Source of the DNA: Histomonas meleagridis
Lineage: Eukaryota; Parabasalia; Tritrichomonadida; Dientamoebidae
NCBI GenBank assembly: GCA_020186115.1
Contig: WSYJ01000060.1
Location: forward strand, 62,001-126,000
DNA length: 64,000 nucleotides
Direction: 5' to 3'
Of the stretch, positions 52,179-63,582 are shown piece by piece (the stretch's first letter is position 1; each line of letters opens with the position of its first letter). The notes below the pieces were generated by a model. The model did not search any database, was not told the origin of the DNA, and worked only from the letters and a program-made list of their open reading frames with translations. A program made the position numbers and the translations under genes.

Positions 52179-52486
52179 TTAAAGAAGTGAAGTGATTATG
52201 AGGTTTTTCTGTAAGCATAGAATTTTAACTCAAATATGATTATCCGACCATTAAGATGTCAAAATTAAATTTATAAAGGAATTGATAATAAAAATCAGGG
52301 GGTAAAAAAACTTGATAAAAAACGAACAAACAAACCATGTAATTAGATAAAAAAAAAAAAAACATGTGGTAAGCTGGTTGTTATGATTTACTTCTATAAA
52401 ATTTCCGGTTGCTTGCTGTAGACCAGGATGTAAAATAGTCGTTTACTAATTTGTCCGTGGTCCTGCACAATTATGAAATAAATTTG
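52179..52486. other. Spacer between two transposon remnants
   Basis: About 308 bp upstream of the DDE transposase remnant. It may contain its terminal repeat, but I found no matching inverted copy downstream. Confidence 0.4.
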
Positions 52487-52493
52487 TCATTTT
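52487..52493 (+). promoter_or_regulatory. Initiator-like element TCATTTT before a transposase ORF
   Basis: It fits TCAYW one base upstream of ATG 52495. A transposon-borne promoter would resemble host gene starts. Confidence 0.4.
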
Positions 52494-52494
52494 A

Positions 52495-54038
52495 ATGGAA
52501 GTGGTCAAGAAGCCACCTTCAAAGCTGGAAAGCCTTGATCTTTCAGTATTAGAAGAATTAAAAAATAAAAAAATTTTTATTTCTAATATACAGGAATGCA
52601 CTATTAGGTCTTCTTCGATGAGAGAACAGATCTATAAAATCAGTAACTTGGTCATAAATGGCAAATCCCTTTCTTTACAGGCGATCGCCAATATCTTTCA
52701 CATGAAGAAGGGAACCATCGTTAGTCACATCGAAAAAGCTAAACGTTAAATTTCACAAGGCGGGGTAAATTATATTGGAAGACCATCGATTCTAGATTTA
52801 TATATAATGTTATCACTGAGGCAAAAGGTGTGTGAGGATTATGAATGCCATATTCTTTGTACTTACTCATCCCTAGCCGAATGGCTATATGAGACATACA
52901 ACATTATCACATCCTCTAACACTCTTGGAACAATTATACGCAAAGACCATATGGTGAAACCAATTTGGGGGAAGCCAATAGAAATTGAAAAATTAGATGC
53001 GTCTCCAGAAGATATTGACAGCTATATCAAAGAATTGACATAAATGATCGTAGATCTTCTGGCAGATCTTGTTGCAAACCTTGACAAAATGGGATATGCC
53101 GAATATAGTGATTTGAACTCAATGAAGATTGTTATCCCTGATTGGGCGAAAGACAGGTGTATACCAATAGAAAACATGAAAAAAATAATTACGATTTTGC
53201 ACTGCATATTTGCTGATGAGTTATATTTAAAACTTTTTATCGTTGTTCCAAGTAAAGCAATAGAGAAAGAACTATATGATATTGGTATTACGCCAGACAA
53301 AGTAATGATCTGTTATCAGGAAAATGGATTTATAGATTTCATCTGTTTTTTATGTTTAACCCGCAATGTTTTTTTCCCCAAAATAGAAAAAAGATTAGAA
53401 TCTCATTGAAAGGTAGATCCATACTTCGATAGATCTGCAGTACTGATACTAGATGGTTTGAAGCAACATTTTACAGATCATTTTGAGGATGAATGTTTCG
53501 CATTTGACGTGGATCTCGCAGTAATTTTATCCCATTCAAGTGGTCAACCACTTGACTTACTTTTGTTTTCTCTGGCAAAAAGAGTAATGCCAAACATACG
53601 TAAAACTGATGGGGTAAGCCCACAAACAAATGATATAATAAGATTGTTATCAGCCATTCAATGCGCCTCAACAACAAGCAATAATGTAAAGTCATTCCAA
53701 AGAAGTGGGATTATCACTTACTTTGATTGTGTATTACGATGCACTGTAGATCTAAATTTTGCAAAAAAGGTTAGACTAAATATGATAAAACAAGAATAGA
53801 ACTTGAAATAAATTTGATAATAGAAGAAGCCAATACATTCCTGCGAAGACATGATGAAGATTGTACATTGGAGGAAGAACAACAAGAATTGACATTGGAG
53901 GAAAAGCAAGTAATATGTGAAAAAGAAGAAGAAGGATCATCTCCATTGGATCGATCCCAATTGCTAATTACTCTAGAGAATTTGTTTCCGAGTGGTACCG
54001 ACCACTTAGTTGGGTCTTGGAAACCATGGAAGAATTGA
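52495..54038 (+). pseudogene. DDE-superfamily (pogo-like) transposase with three nonsense codons and a frameshift
   Basis: ATG 52495 opens a frame that continues, with in-frame stops at 52747 (TAA), 53041 (TAA) and 53407 (TGA), to about 53780. It then shifts to another frame ending at 54038. The N-terminus has a helix-turn-helix-like region (SLSLQAIANIFHMKKGTIVSH). YIGRPSILDLYIMLSLRQK resembles the second DNA-binding half. The core includes MKIVIPDWAKDRCIP, VLILDGLKQHFTDHF (catalytic Asp expected after LILD) and SHSSGQPLDLLLF, where the QPLD motif precedes the third catalytic position. The tail is acidic (EEANTFLRRHDEDCTLEEE). About 510 residues in total. It is more complete than the transposase at 11666 and not obviously the same family. 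Terminal inverted repeats were not found. Confidence 0.7.
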
Positions 54039-54105
54039 CAAAACGACATTCGAACTTCTTCTTGAGAAAAACCTTGGCGAAGACTTTACCTTCGAATTGA
54101 AGCGA

Positions 54106-54250
54106 GATATTTCAATATTAATCAAAAATTTTCGTTCAATTTCATGTTTGTTTAATAGGTATTTCGATATTGACCGAAAATTTTCATTTAATTATATGTT
54201 TGTTAGAAGATATTTCAATATTAACCGAAAATTTTATTCGATTTAATGTC
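54106..54250 (+). repeat. Tandem repeat, about 52-bp unit, nearly three copies
   Basis: Units beginning GATATTTCAATATTAA, GTATTTCGATATTGACC and GATATTTCAATATTAACC start at about 54106, 54158 and 54209, each followed by CGAAAATTTT-like and ATGTTTGTT-like parts. It lies directly after the transposase remnant. No coding value is evident. Confidence 0.7.
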
Positions 54251-55560
54251 GAAATCGCAATGTTCAACTCGTTAATCAGAAACATGCATGTTCAATCAAA
54301 GACAATCAGTTCGGCAAAGACTCAATTCGATGAAAAATATCCAATTCATTTATGAAAGCTCAGTTCAACATAACATTTAGATAATACTAGAAAAAATTAG
54401 TTTAATTAAAAACTTTTAGTTGAATTAAAAGTTTTTAGTTTTAACTAAAAACATTTGATTTAACAGTATTGTTTTTTCAGGAGCAAAATGAAAAACAAAT
54501 TTATGTTATTAATAAATTTTTATTTTTTATCATTTTTTTTTTGTTAGATTCTAGAATCGTGGTCCAATGTTAAAACATTTAAAAAATTTTGTTTTATTTT
54601 AAGTATTTTGTTAATATATTAATTTAATTTTTATTTTGTTTTTTAAGATAAAAATGTGATAAATACGTTTTCTATGAAATATTGTTTTATATTAAGATCA
54701 GTTTCCACAGGATCACTGATAATTATTCAATTGATTTTAATTTATCATGCGAAGGGGAAAAAAGTGCCGTTGAAAAAATTCAATAATAAAAAACTGTTAC
54801 TATATTTAAAACAGTTATCGTTAGAAAGTTTTATATCGTTTGTACCAATATATACCCGAATGTGCATTCACATATCGAAAATAAGCTATATACGACAATT
54901 ACATGAATATGTCATCAATATATTTGAATTTTTTTGAGTTTATTAATATTTTCGATAGATTTGGAAAGAATTTAATATCAAGATTTTATATAATTAAATG
55001 AATGATATTTTATTATTTCTAAAATAATTTCTGAATTTTTAATTTCTTAATAGATTAAGATATTATTCTTAGTTTTTTATTAATTATAGATGCAACTATG
55101 TATTTATATATTATATAACTATAATATCAAGATCGTATGATGATCGCCATATACAATTATAATTCGATTTTAAGTTAATGATATCATTATACATGTTCAA
55201 GCGGTTCGAAGTCAAATTTGAATGAGTGAATAAAAATCACTCAATCAGCTCGTATCGTTCTCAAAACCGTGGTATTGAATCATATTCGGAAAAATAGAGA
55301 AATTAACATCATTACATAGATGTAATAATGTATATATATTATATATTTATGATATCAAGATCGTAGGATGATCGCTATATACGATGGGTGGAAATCGCAA
55401 GTCGAGTTTAATATATAGTATTAACTGTTGTCTATCATTAGTTTTGTTGTATGTAGTTATGCACAAGTAAATCAACGATTAATAATATACAAAATCATTA
55501 TCTTTTATCAAAACTAAAATAATGACTAAAATTTTAATATTGATTAGCAGAAAAAACTAA
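54251..55560. other. AT-rich gene-free stretch
   Basis: About 1.3 kb with A/T runs and poor open frames. A 50-bp segment is repeated with a few mismatches at 55105-55154 and 55333-55382 (core ATATCAAGATCGTA). No RNA gene recognised. Confidence 0.5.
55105..55382 (+). repeat. Pair of dispersed 50-bp direct repeats
   Basis: Two copies 228 bp apart, both containing ATATCAAGATCGTA followed by GATGATCGC and ATATAC with few differences. The intervening DNA is not repeated. Confidence 0.7.
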
Positions 55561-55585
55561 GGTGCAATAGCTTACCGGTAGAGCA
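55561..55585 (+). pseudogene. Orphan 5' part of tRNA-Cys
   Basis: 25 bases match the first 25 bases of the tRNA-Cys genes with two differences (G to T at position 3 and C to T at position 13). They cover the 5' acceptor strand and the D arm including box A. The sequence then departs completely: there is no anticodon arm, T arm or box B, so it cannot make a tRNA. An 11-bp hairpin follows 10 bp downstream. Confidence 0.8.
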
Positions 55586-55595
55586 AATTTCAAAC

Positions 55596-55624
55596 AATTG
55601 TTTATCTTTTGTTGATAAACAATT
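55596..55624. repeat. Perfect hairpin, 11-bp arms, 7-base loop
   Basis: AATTGTTTATC, loop TTTTGTT, GATAAACAATT. It is located between the tRNA fragment and the 3' end of the BEACH gene. Its role is unknown. Confidence 0.6.
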
Positions 55625-55713
55625 ATCTTTTGTTATTTTAAACCAATTATATTTAAAAAAACAATTTTAATCTAGTTTATATAAACATAAATAGTTTGTG
55701 TTTCCCCTAAGGC

Positions 55714-58700
55714 TTATTTTTCTCTTAGAGAAAATGGTATGAAACTTATTCCGCCATCATTTGTGACTGCAATGACCAGATTATTTTCTTTTGAATAATG
55801 CAGTGAAACAATTTCCTTGTAACATCTATGAAAAGGCTTCTTTATATTCAAATAAAATACTTCAAAGGCGATCAGATTTCCTTTTTCACCCGACAAAATC
55901 ACATAATCGAATGCCTTATTTGAGCTCCAACAACACCAACATTTAATGAATGATGTATCAATACTTCTAATTAAGTCTCCATTAATTGTATATAAGAAAA
56001 GTTTATATTTGATGTGACCAGATATGTTTTGAGATGCGTATGTCAAAATAAACCCCCAAGATGGGGTTACCAAAATTTTCAGCGGTTTCATTTGATTTTC
56101 AATGTTAATTACGTTCGTTTTAATGCCTTCGAACAAAGAACAAATAACAATTTTTCCTGAAGTAGTTCCACAAACTATAACACCGAAAGTTGTCGAAATT
56201 TCACAACAGGATATTTTATCCCCATAAAAAGGAATACTAAACTTATTAAAAGGATTAATAATATTTAGAATTGTGTCATCAGAAACAGCCGCAATAAATT
56301 TATCTGTTGAAACAATTAATGAAATATTTGATAGTTCTGGATAAATCATCGAAGTTACACCAGACTTATTCATAACGATTCGACCATTATCAAGTAAACC
56401 AATAATTGATGAATCATAAAAATTTGGCATTAACAAATTTTTATTTGATATCAAATTATTTGTTTCTACAACTTGAAATCCGGAATTTTGTATAATAATT
56501 TTATATAAAATAATTGCTTCATCATTTAATATTAAAAATTTTATATTTTTATTGTTATTAATTTTCTCAAAAATTGCCGTATTAATTTTGATATTAGTAA
56601 ATTGTATCGAAGAAAGTTGAAATTTAATTTTTTCTGTTTTTTGAACACTTCTTTTTGGATGTGGTTCATTAAATAGTTTTAATGGAAATTGTCCGATATG
56701 ACACATTGAAGCTTCAATTTCTGCTCTTAACAAAGGATCTTTTAATGTTACGTTTGTCCAAGCAGATTCATAAAAATAAGGATTATATATATTCTCTGCT
56801 TTTTCTGCTTCTTTACCTTCACGTTTATAACCCCAATATAAGTCAATCCAATTATTTAAGTTATTTGAGACGTAATCACTTTCTAAAGCTTTACGATTCA
56901 TATAAATGAAATCAATTGGCGATTTAGCCCATTTAGGTAAAACTACATCATCAATTTTTTGATCATCAATTTTACCCAAATCGAAATGATTTTTATTAAT
57001 GAGAAATTCGGATTGGAAAAAAAATTCGGGCGGTAATTCCCTATAATCATTCGTATGATGTGTTACTATATAAAATGTATCTTTCATTGATGAGAATATT
57101 CTTGTCGAATGATCAAATCTTCCACTTTGAATTTTAATATGTAATGTAGTAAATGGTTCCATTCGAATAAACCATAAATAAATAGATAATGGACATATTA
57201 CAAATGAACTATAAAGATAACCTTTTTTATATATTTCTATTAAATTTTCCATTTTTTCATGTAAATCTTGTAGTCTTTCTTCGTTTAATGCTCCAATAGG
57301 TTTTGATAAATCGCGATAAATTTTTGGATCATTTAAATCAATTTCATCACTATTATAATCAATAAGAACCCATGGCATAAAAGGATATTGCGAAGGATTA
57401 TTAAATGAACGACCACTACATATATTAATTTTCATCAAATATTCAAAATTGGATATTTTCCCTTTTATCCATTTTTTAGTATAAGGTAATGAAGTTGAGA
57501 ATGAATTAATTTCGACTTGTTGAATAATTTGATTATTTATTGAAGTTAATGATTGAATTCTTTGTATAATATCGATTGATAAATATCGAGGGAAATTAAT
57601 AAAATATGAATTTCCATTTTTTAGGATTATTTCAATTGCTGTTTTAAGTTGTACATATCTTCTAAGATAGATATATGATATCATTTGGATTGGAATTACA
57701 TAAATTTTATTGGTCGAGTTTATAATGATATGTAATGAATGATGATATATAACAAATTTAGATTCATATGTCCCTTTAACATTAATTAATACACATTTAT
57801 ATGATGTAAGTTGTTTACCTTCATTTTGTTTGACTTGTAATGACGTTTTTTCTTGTGTATTTGATATTTCTAATATTTCAGGTGGTGCAGATTTCTTATA
57901 TTCTTCTTCAAGACGTTTTTGATATTGTGTTAAAAGTTCAGTGACTGTTGTATTACTACCAGTATCTCGAGTTAATGAAGCAGCTAAATGATTATCAAAT
58001 TTATGGTTTTGTTTAAGTTTAAATGGACAACCAAATGCACATAATGAATAATCTCGTTTCCATTTAATATCAGAATGCTTTTCTATAGGTGCCCATGGTG
58101 CTCCATCAGTATTAACATTACTCCAAAATCGTTCCCATAATTTGGAGTTTTGTTCATGGATAACATGAATATGTTCAATTGTTTCAGAGATTGTAACTAT
58201 AGATAATTCATTTTGTTTATTAATTTTCTCTTTCATGATATTTTTAATAATATTTTTATGGTTTTGAACAGATGTTTTATATAAAAAATAATCCGTAATA
58301 AATTGTGGATCCAAATTAAATTGAAATATTTGTATTTGTGAATATGAAATATTATTATTAATATCATAATTTAAGATATAATTTTTTAATGATTCATTTA
58401 ATAAAATAAATTTATAATTTAAAAATACAAATTCATTAATATGTTGTTGTATTTCAATTTTAGTAAAATTCATTTGTTTTAACCAAATAATAATATCATT
58501 ATGTAATTCTTTTAATGAAAAACCTGAAACAATTAATGATAGTTGAATTACATTAAAATATCGAAAATATAATGCAAGTTGATGAATATATTTAACAAAT
58601 GATATATCTTCCCATTTAAAATCTTTTGTAAATCGACATCCGAATATATATTCATCATTGTTTAACTTATCTTTAAAAATTGGTGACTTTCGATCTTTTG

Positions 58701-61700
58701 ATTTTTGATAAAACAAATAAAACTTAAGTAATGATATGACTGTATTTATATTTTCTTCATTAAATTGTTCTTGTCTTGTTGTTAATAATTTAAGAATTAC
58801 TTTTAATAATCGTTTTTTATGAGGATCACTTTGAATTTTATTATGTGTACAACAAAATTCGATTGTTGTGAATAAATTCCTCCAAACATTTTTTGAACAT
58901 TGACATAAAAATGAAAATATTTTATAACTTTCTAGTTTTGGTTGACAAATTGCTTGATAAATTGAATATATAGCCCATCTTTCATTTGTTATATAATCTT
59001 TGCTTGGAATTAATTCATTATAAAGTCTAAAGTCATTTCTTTTATATGACATATATGCTAAAATTTGAAACATTTCAGGTGTATCATTTTTAGTTATTTG
59101 AATCAATTCATCAAATAATTTATCAGTAAATTTTCGATTTTTAATTTTTTTGAATAAAATTCCTAAAAAATTTGGAAAATCTTTTGATTTCTTTTGAATA
59201 CTTTTAATCAAATAAAATACCGAAATTAAAATTTCATCTGATTTTAAATGTATAGATTGATAAATTGGAGATAAAATTTTATAAAAATCATTAAATTGGA
59301 AGTTATCATTATTTATAATTTTAGATAATAAATTTATTAAATCAATTATTTGTTGTTGATCATTAATATCTATAATATGATATATTAAAGAATTCAAATC
59401 ATTAATTGTAAATCGAATTATTGACATATCTAAAATTAATTCCATTAAAACATTTCGACATTCTTTTATATTTAATTCATTATTTCTTTGTCTTTTAGAA
59501 TTAATATCACCACGAACTTCATTTGGATTTTTGTTTTCATACCAATAATAAATTCTTAAAATGTTTAATATATTAACTATTGGCATTAACTCAAAAAACA
59601 TTGCAGTATAACTTGGGAAAATAATTTTCTTCCAATGATTTAATATTTGTAATTGATCTTTATGTGATGTAACAAACCAAATTTCACTATTCATTAAAAT
59701 CTGTGTAAATAATTCTTTTTTAGCATTTTCACAGACTAAAATTTGTAATATTCGATGAAAAGCTAAATAAGTATGAATCGATATTTGTTTTGGTGATGAA
59801 CTACATAATAAATGAGATATAATAGAAAATCCTTTTGCTTGAGAAAAATCATTTTGTTCAAGTTCACCAGTCAAAAAAACAACTTCTAAAACAGAAATTA
59901 TTCCTAAAATTCCGAAATTTGATGTTTTACCTGATTTTAAAGGTAAATCGATTTGAGCGAACAAAGGTAATAAAATTTCAATTCTAAAAAATAACAACAA
60001 AATATCCGCAAAATTTTGTGCTTTAATTGTTATTACATGTTCAGATATCGATTTCATATTTTTTGCATTATAATAAATAATTGGAGAATTCTTAATTTGT
60101 GTTGATCGTGGGCCAATAGCAAAAATAGAAATTAATTGTTGTTGTGTTAATATTGGATATAATCCGAAATTACTAATTCTTGCATCAGAATCTTTATTTC
60201 CGCCAATTTTATAATGAATTGAATTGCTAGAAAGTTCAAGATGTAAAGTAGTAACAATTAATTTATTACTATTAATATATATCGAATATTTATTTGATTT
60301 TAAATCAAATTCTATATAAAGATGATTCCATTTTCTTTTAGAAATAGGAATCCCTGTCGAAATAATACTTGATATCAGTTCTCCATTCTCCAAATAAAGT
60401 GAAAATAATACTTTATCTTGTGAAAATATCGAAAATAAGTTTGTTCTAACGTCTGATTCAAAATATAACCAAAATATATAAGAAAACCCATTTTTTGGTA
60501 TTGTTATTTTTTGTGAATGTTTAAAACGTAAAGGAAATGTAACAAAAGGATTATTAAAAGCACTTGAAAATATCGCATGTAATGGTTGAAGTAATTGTGA
60601 ATGCATTTCAGAGATATATCGATTTTCAATAGGAATAAATAATGAAATAAAACGTTGTACAATAACAGGTGATGAAAAAAATGAAGAAATTTCAACAATA
60701 AGTGCTAAAATCTTTGGGATTTTTGTTGAATTACTTTCTCTATATTCAAATAAATAATCAAAAAGTAAAAGATCAAAATCATTGATATGACATTCATAAC
60801 AATTTTTTTGATCATATTTACATAAATCATATGAAAAATTTATTATATCAATTGTTTCATCATCTATAAAAAGTTTAAATAAAAGATTCATTGCTTGTCC
60901 TTTTTTAATTAAAAAATTTGGGTATTCATATGAAATATTTGTGTCGTTTTTTCCTGAAAGTAAAATTATTAATAAATTTAATTCTTCTATTCCAAGTTTA
61001 AACTTTTTTAATGGTGTTTCTAATGCTAAAATACAAGTTGAAGGTAAATCATTAACTTCTGAAAATAATAAAATAATTTCGGAAAGTAATTTATGAATTT
61101 CATTACTATTATCATAAAGAGAAAATTGATTTTTTAATAAGTCACAAATCTGTTGAGATAAAAGTGATGAATTTTTAGTTTCACGAATTGTAGAAACTAA
61201 ATCAATCATTAATGAAACAAAGTTTATTTTAGGTAATGAAGGACGAACTTGTTCAATTACATTACAAATAGAAAACAAAAAATTTTCTGAAATATTTTCA
61301 TTGTTTGCATAATTTTTTATTTGTGAAAGAACAAAAGGACGAACATTATTTTCATATAATAAAGACAAGAAAAATGTTAAAAAAGAAATATCATCGAAAA
61401 ATAATTTGATCATTCCGGAATCCTCGAAACAACAATTAATAAGTTTAAACAATGATAATCTTGCTTTTTCAATTAGATCTTTAGAAATTGTTTGATTAAA
61501 TTCTTCATTTTGAAGTTGCATTGATAATAATCGAATACATCTAATAAATTTATGATCAGAAATAATTAATTCATTAATTTCATGATGAAGTAATATACAA
61601 AAATCAATAACATCTGTAAATAATAATGGATATCTAATAATTAATGATAATAATTTCTCAAATGTCTTAGGAGACAATTTAATAATTGAAAAAACCGAAT

Positions 61701-62985
61701 AATAACGAATTGAACAAAGTGTTTCTAATTGCTTCATTTCGCAATTTTCATTAAATATTGTAATTGATGGATTAAACAAATTTTGTGGGATTTCTAAATT
61801 TTTTATTTTTATATTATGAGAAATTTTTAACCAAAAAAGAATTAAAAATCCATAAAACTCATTAATGAAAGGTGAATCTTCACTTGCATTAATTAATAAT
61901 ATATATGATTTAATAAATGATTCTGCAATCGAAACTGATTTCCCTATTAATCTAACAAGATGATCTACAAATGAAATCAATGGTTCTTTACATAAATCAT
62001 TTAAATCTGCTTTTGGTAAACTTATTTCTTTGATTAAATCAATTCCATCTTCAAAAGTTTGAATAGATGAAAAATTAAAAACACACTCAGGACTTGGAGA
62101 AGGTTCGAAAGATTCATATCTTTGTTCATTAGGAAGTATTAAGTCATGATTTTGTGATTCAATTTTCCCAATTATATCTCCTGGTAATGTTTGAAAAAAA
62201 GAAATAATTTTGTTGGTTTCAAGAAAAGGTAAAATGTTTTCGAAGATAATAAATGCTTCATTTTGTAATTTATGTAAAAATGATTGAATAACTTCAAATG
62301 AATGTCGAATGATTTTTGGTGTTATATATTCTTTTTTATTCATACAAAGAATTGATATTAATAAGCCTAAATCATTCGCATTTGATTTATGTCTTAACCC
62401 TCCTTCTTCCTTAATTAATAATTCTAAATATATCGGAAGATATGATGCAATTTCTGGTGTAACTGATGGATTCGCAAAAAAATAATTTGTAAATGACGAA
62501 TAAATTGAGGAAAATAATTGCTTGGTAAATGATTGGGAAATAATATAAAAAATGTCAGTGAATGCCATGTTAACCATGTCTTGAAATTCATGATTTGAAA
62601 TGAATGTAAATGCTGGAAATAATGAATCGATACCTTCCGGAGTGGTGGTAATTTCGTATTGAACTAAAAATGCTATATATTGATAGAGTACAAAAAAACC
62701 TAAATAATTGTTAACAATTGGATCTTTTAAATCTGCTTTTGGAATCTCGCTTAAAGAAAATGTGTCAAGTGATAAATAAATTCCTAATTTGGATATTAAT
62801 TCAAAAACAGATTTTGCATCTTTAGGAATTGATTTAATTTGTTGACTATTTAATAATTTGATTTGGATATTTTTGAGAGACTGAAATTTTGAAAGACGTG
62901 AAATAGCATCTTTGGTTTGTAGATTTGCATGACACGATAAAATAGAATATACAATTTTTTTTCGTTCTGGATGAGATGGATCCAT
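55714..62985 (-). CDS. BEACH-domain WD-repeat protein (neurobeachin/LYST family)
   Basis: 2423 residues from ATG 62985 (MDPSHPERKKIVYSIL); the open frame starts four codons earlier at a TTG, rejected. The N-terminal 800 residues are a helical solenoid. Residues about 815-940 form a concanavalin A-like module (FPLRFKHSQKITIPKNGF, RKWNHLYIEFDLKSNKYSI) as in neurobeachins. Another helical part follows. Residues about 1730-1815 are the PH-BEACH domain, about 1835-2075 the BEACH domain (YPFMPWVLIDYNS, DLSKPIGALNEERL, THHTNDYRELPPEFFF, DDVVLPKWA, NLNNWIDLYWGYKREGKEA), and about 2115-2423 WD-like repeats. These proteins steer vesicle fusion and fission, lysosome size and membrane traffic. Length and domain order are complete for the family. 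Trichomonads encode several; which subtype this is cannot be told. Confidence 0.92.
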   Translation of the reverse strand: MDPSHPERKKIVYSILSCHANLQTKDAISRLSKFQSLKNIQIKLLNSQQIKSIPKDAKSVFELISKLGIYLSLDTFSLSEIPKADLKDPIVNNYLGFFVLYQYIAFLVQYEITTTPEGIDSLFPAFTFISNHEFQDMVNMAFTDIFYIISQSFTKQLFSSIYSSFTNYFFANPSVTPEIASYLPIYLELLIKEEGGLRHKSNANDLGLLISILCMNKKEYITPKIIRHSFEVIQSFLHKLQNEAFIIFENILPFLETNKIISFFQTLPGDIIGKIESQNHDLILPNEQRYESFEPSPSPECVFNFSSIQTFEDGIDLIKEISLPKADLNDLCKEPLISFVDHLVRLIGKSVSIAESFIKSYILLINASEDSPFINEFYGFLILFWLKISHNIKIKNLEIPQNLFNPSITIFNENCEMKQLETLCSIRYYSVFSIIKLSPKTFEKLLSLIIRYPLLFTDVIDFCILLHHEINELIISDHKFIRCIRLLSMQLQNEEFNQTISKDLIEKARLSLFKLINCCFEDSGMIKLFFDDISFLTFFLSLLYENNVRPFVLSQIKNYANNENISENFLFSICNVIEQVRPSLPKINFVSLMIDLVSTIRETKNSSLLSQQICDLLKNQFSLYDNSNEIHKLLSEIILLFSEVNDLPSTCILALETPLKKFKLGIEELNLLIILLSGKNDTNISYEYPNFLIKKGQAMNLLFKLFIDDETIDIINFSYDLCKYDQKNCYECHINDFDLLLFDYLFEYRESNSTKIPKILALIVEISSFFSSPVIVQRFISLFIPIENRYISEMHSQLLQPLHAIFSSAFNNPFVTFPLRFKHSQKITIPKNGFSYIFWLYFESDVRTNLFSIFSQDKVLFSLYLENGELISSIISTGIPISKRKWNHLYIEFDLKSNKYSIYINSNKLIVTTLHLELSSNSIHYKIGGNKDSDARISNFGLYPILTQQQLISIFAIGPRSTQIKNSPIIYYNAKNMKSISEHVITIKAQNFADILLLFFRIEILLPLFAQIDLPLKSGKTSNFGILGIISVLEVVFLTGELEQNDFSQAKGFSIISHLLCSSSPKQISIHTYLAFHRILQILVCENAKKELFTQILMNSEIWFVTSHKDQLQILNHWKKIIFPSYTAMFFELMPIVNILNILRIYYWYENKNPNEVRGDINSKRQRNNELNIKECRNVLMELILDMSIIRFTINDLNSLIYHIIDINDQQQIIDLINLLSKIINNDNFQFNDFYKILSPIYQSIHLKSDEILISVFYLIKSIQKKSKDFPNFLGILFKKIKNRKFTDKLFDELIQITKNDTPEMFQILAYMSYKRNDFRLYNELIPSKDYITNERWAIYSIYQAICQPKLESYKIFSFLCQCSKNVWRNLFTTIEFCCTHNKIQSDPHKKRLLKVILKLLTTRQEQFNEENINTVISLLKFYLFYQKSKDRKSPIFKDKLNNDEYIFGCRFTKDFKWEDISFVKYIHQLALYFRYFNVIQLSLIVSGFSLKELHNDIIIWLKQMNFTKIEIQQHINEFVFLNYKFILLNESLKNYILNYDINNNISYSQIQIFQFNLDPQFITDYFLYKTSVQNHKNIIKNIMKEKINKQNELSIVTISETIEHIHVIHEQNSKLWERFWSNVNTDGAPWAPIEKHSDIKWKRDYSLCAFGCPFKLKQNHKFDNHLAASLTRDTGSNTTVTELLTQYQKRLEEEYKKSAPPEILEISNTQEKTSLQVKQNEGKQLTSYKCVLINVKGTYESKFVIYHHSLHIIINSTNKIYVIPIQMISYIYLRRYVQLKTAIEIILKNGNSYFINFPRYLSIDIIQRIQSLTSINNQIIQQVEINSFSTSLPYTKKWIKGKISNFEYLMKINICSGRSFNNPSQYPFMPWVLIDYNSDEIDLNDPKIYRDLSKPIGALNEERLQDLHEKMENLIEIYKKGYLYSSFVICPLSIYLWFIRMEPFTTLHIKIQSGRFDHSTRIFSSMKDTFYIVTHHTNDYRELPPEFFFQSEFLINKNHFDLGKIDDQKIDDVVLPKWAKSPIDFIYMNRKALESDYVSNNLNNWIDLYWGYKREGKEAEKAENIYNPYFYESAWTNVTLKDPLLRAEIEASMCHIGQFPLKLFNEPHPKRSVQKTEKIKFQLSSIQFTNIKINTAIFEKINNNKNIKFLILNDEAIILYKIIIQNSGFQVVETNNLISNKNLLMPNFYDSSIIGLLDNGRIVMNKSGVTSMIYPELSNISLIVSTDKFIAAVSDDTILNIINPFNKFSIPFYGDKISCCEISTTFGVIVCGTTSGKIVICSLFEGIKTNVINIENQMKPLKILVTPSWGFILTYASQNISGHIKYKLFLYTINGDLIRSIDTSFIKCWCCWSSNKAFDYVILSGEKGNLIAFEVFYLNIKKPFHRCYKEIVSLHYSKENNLVIAVTNDGGISFIPFSLREK

Positions 62986-63566
62986 CTGGCCGTTCAATAG
63001 TTTACATTTTTTTTAACGTGTTTTTCGTAAAAAGCCAGAATTCATTTTATTTGTTACAAAATCATAAAATAAGAATGAAAAAACTAAAAATAAGTCATAA
63101 CCAAATTCAACAGCATCAACCTCAAATATAATTTTACATAATTACATTAATTTTCTAAAAATATTTTTTTGGTTTTTTAATTGCTTTCATAGTTAACAAG
63201 ACATTTGCAATAAGTTAACATGAAATATATCTTTTTATAGATATTTTTATTATTTTATTAGCTTTTTAGAATTTCATCCACACAAGACTTCGATTGGGGC
63301 ACCCTTCGATAGCCGTTATCGGTGATTTCACTTTTCATTGAGTTTTCGGTTTTTTGAATGGTTTCAGTGATCAAATGTCTTTGATGATAAAATACATTTA
63401 TCTTTAAATTGTAATAATATTATATTGATATTTTAGATTATTTTATTACCAAACTATACTTAAGATTAAATATTAAATATTTTCATATTATTTAATTTAT
63501 ATAAGAAAATATTACTGTTTTATTAATTATCCATAAAAGGGACAAAATGAACTATTTAAAAACACT
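62986..63566. other. Divergent promoter region, BEACH gene / fimbrin-like gene
   Basis: About 580 bp of AT-rich DNA without a supported gene. It must hold the promoters of both divergent genes. Confidence 0.5.
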
Positions 63567-63572
63567 TCACTT
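63567..63572 (+). promoter_or_regulatory. Initiator-like element TCACTT
   Basis: It matches TCAYW and lies 10 bp before ATG 63583. An in-frame ATG at 63547 lies upstream of it and would then be outside the transcript. Confidence 0.55.
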
Positions 63573-63582
63573 AACACATTAT

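Noticed and set aside
54656-54937. 93-residue plus-strand frame
   Set aside because: Located in the repeat-rich AT stretch with no domain pattern, probably chance.
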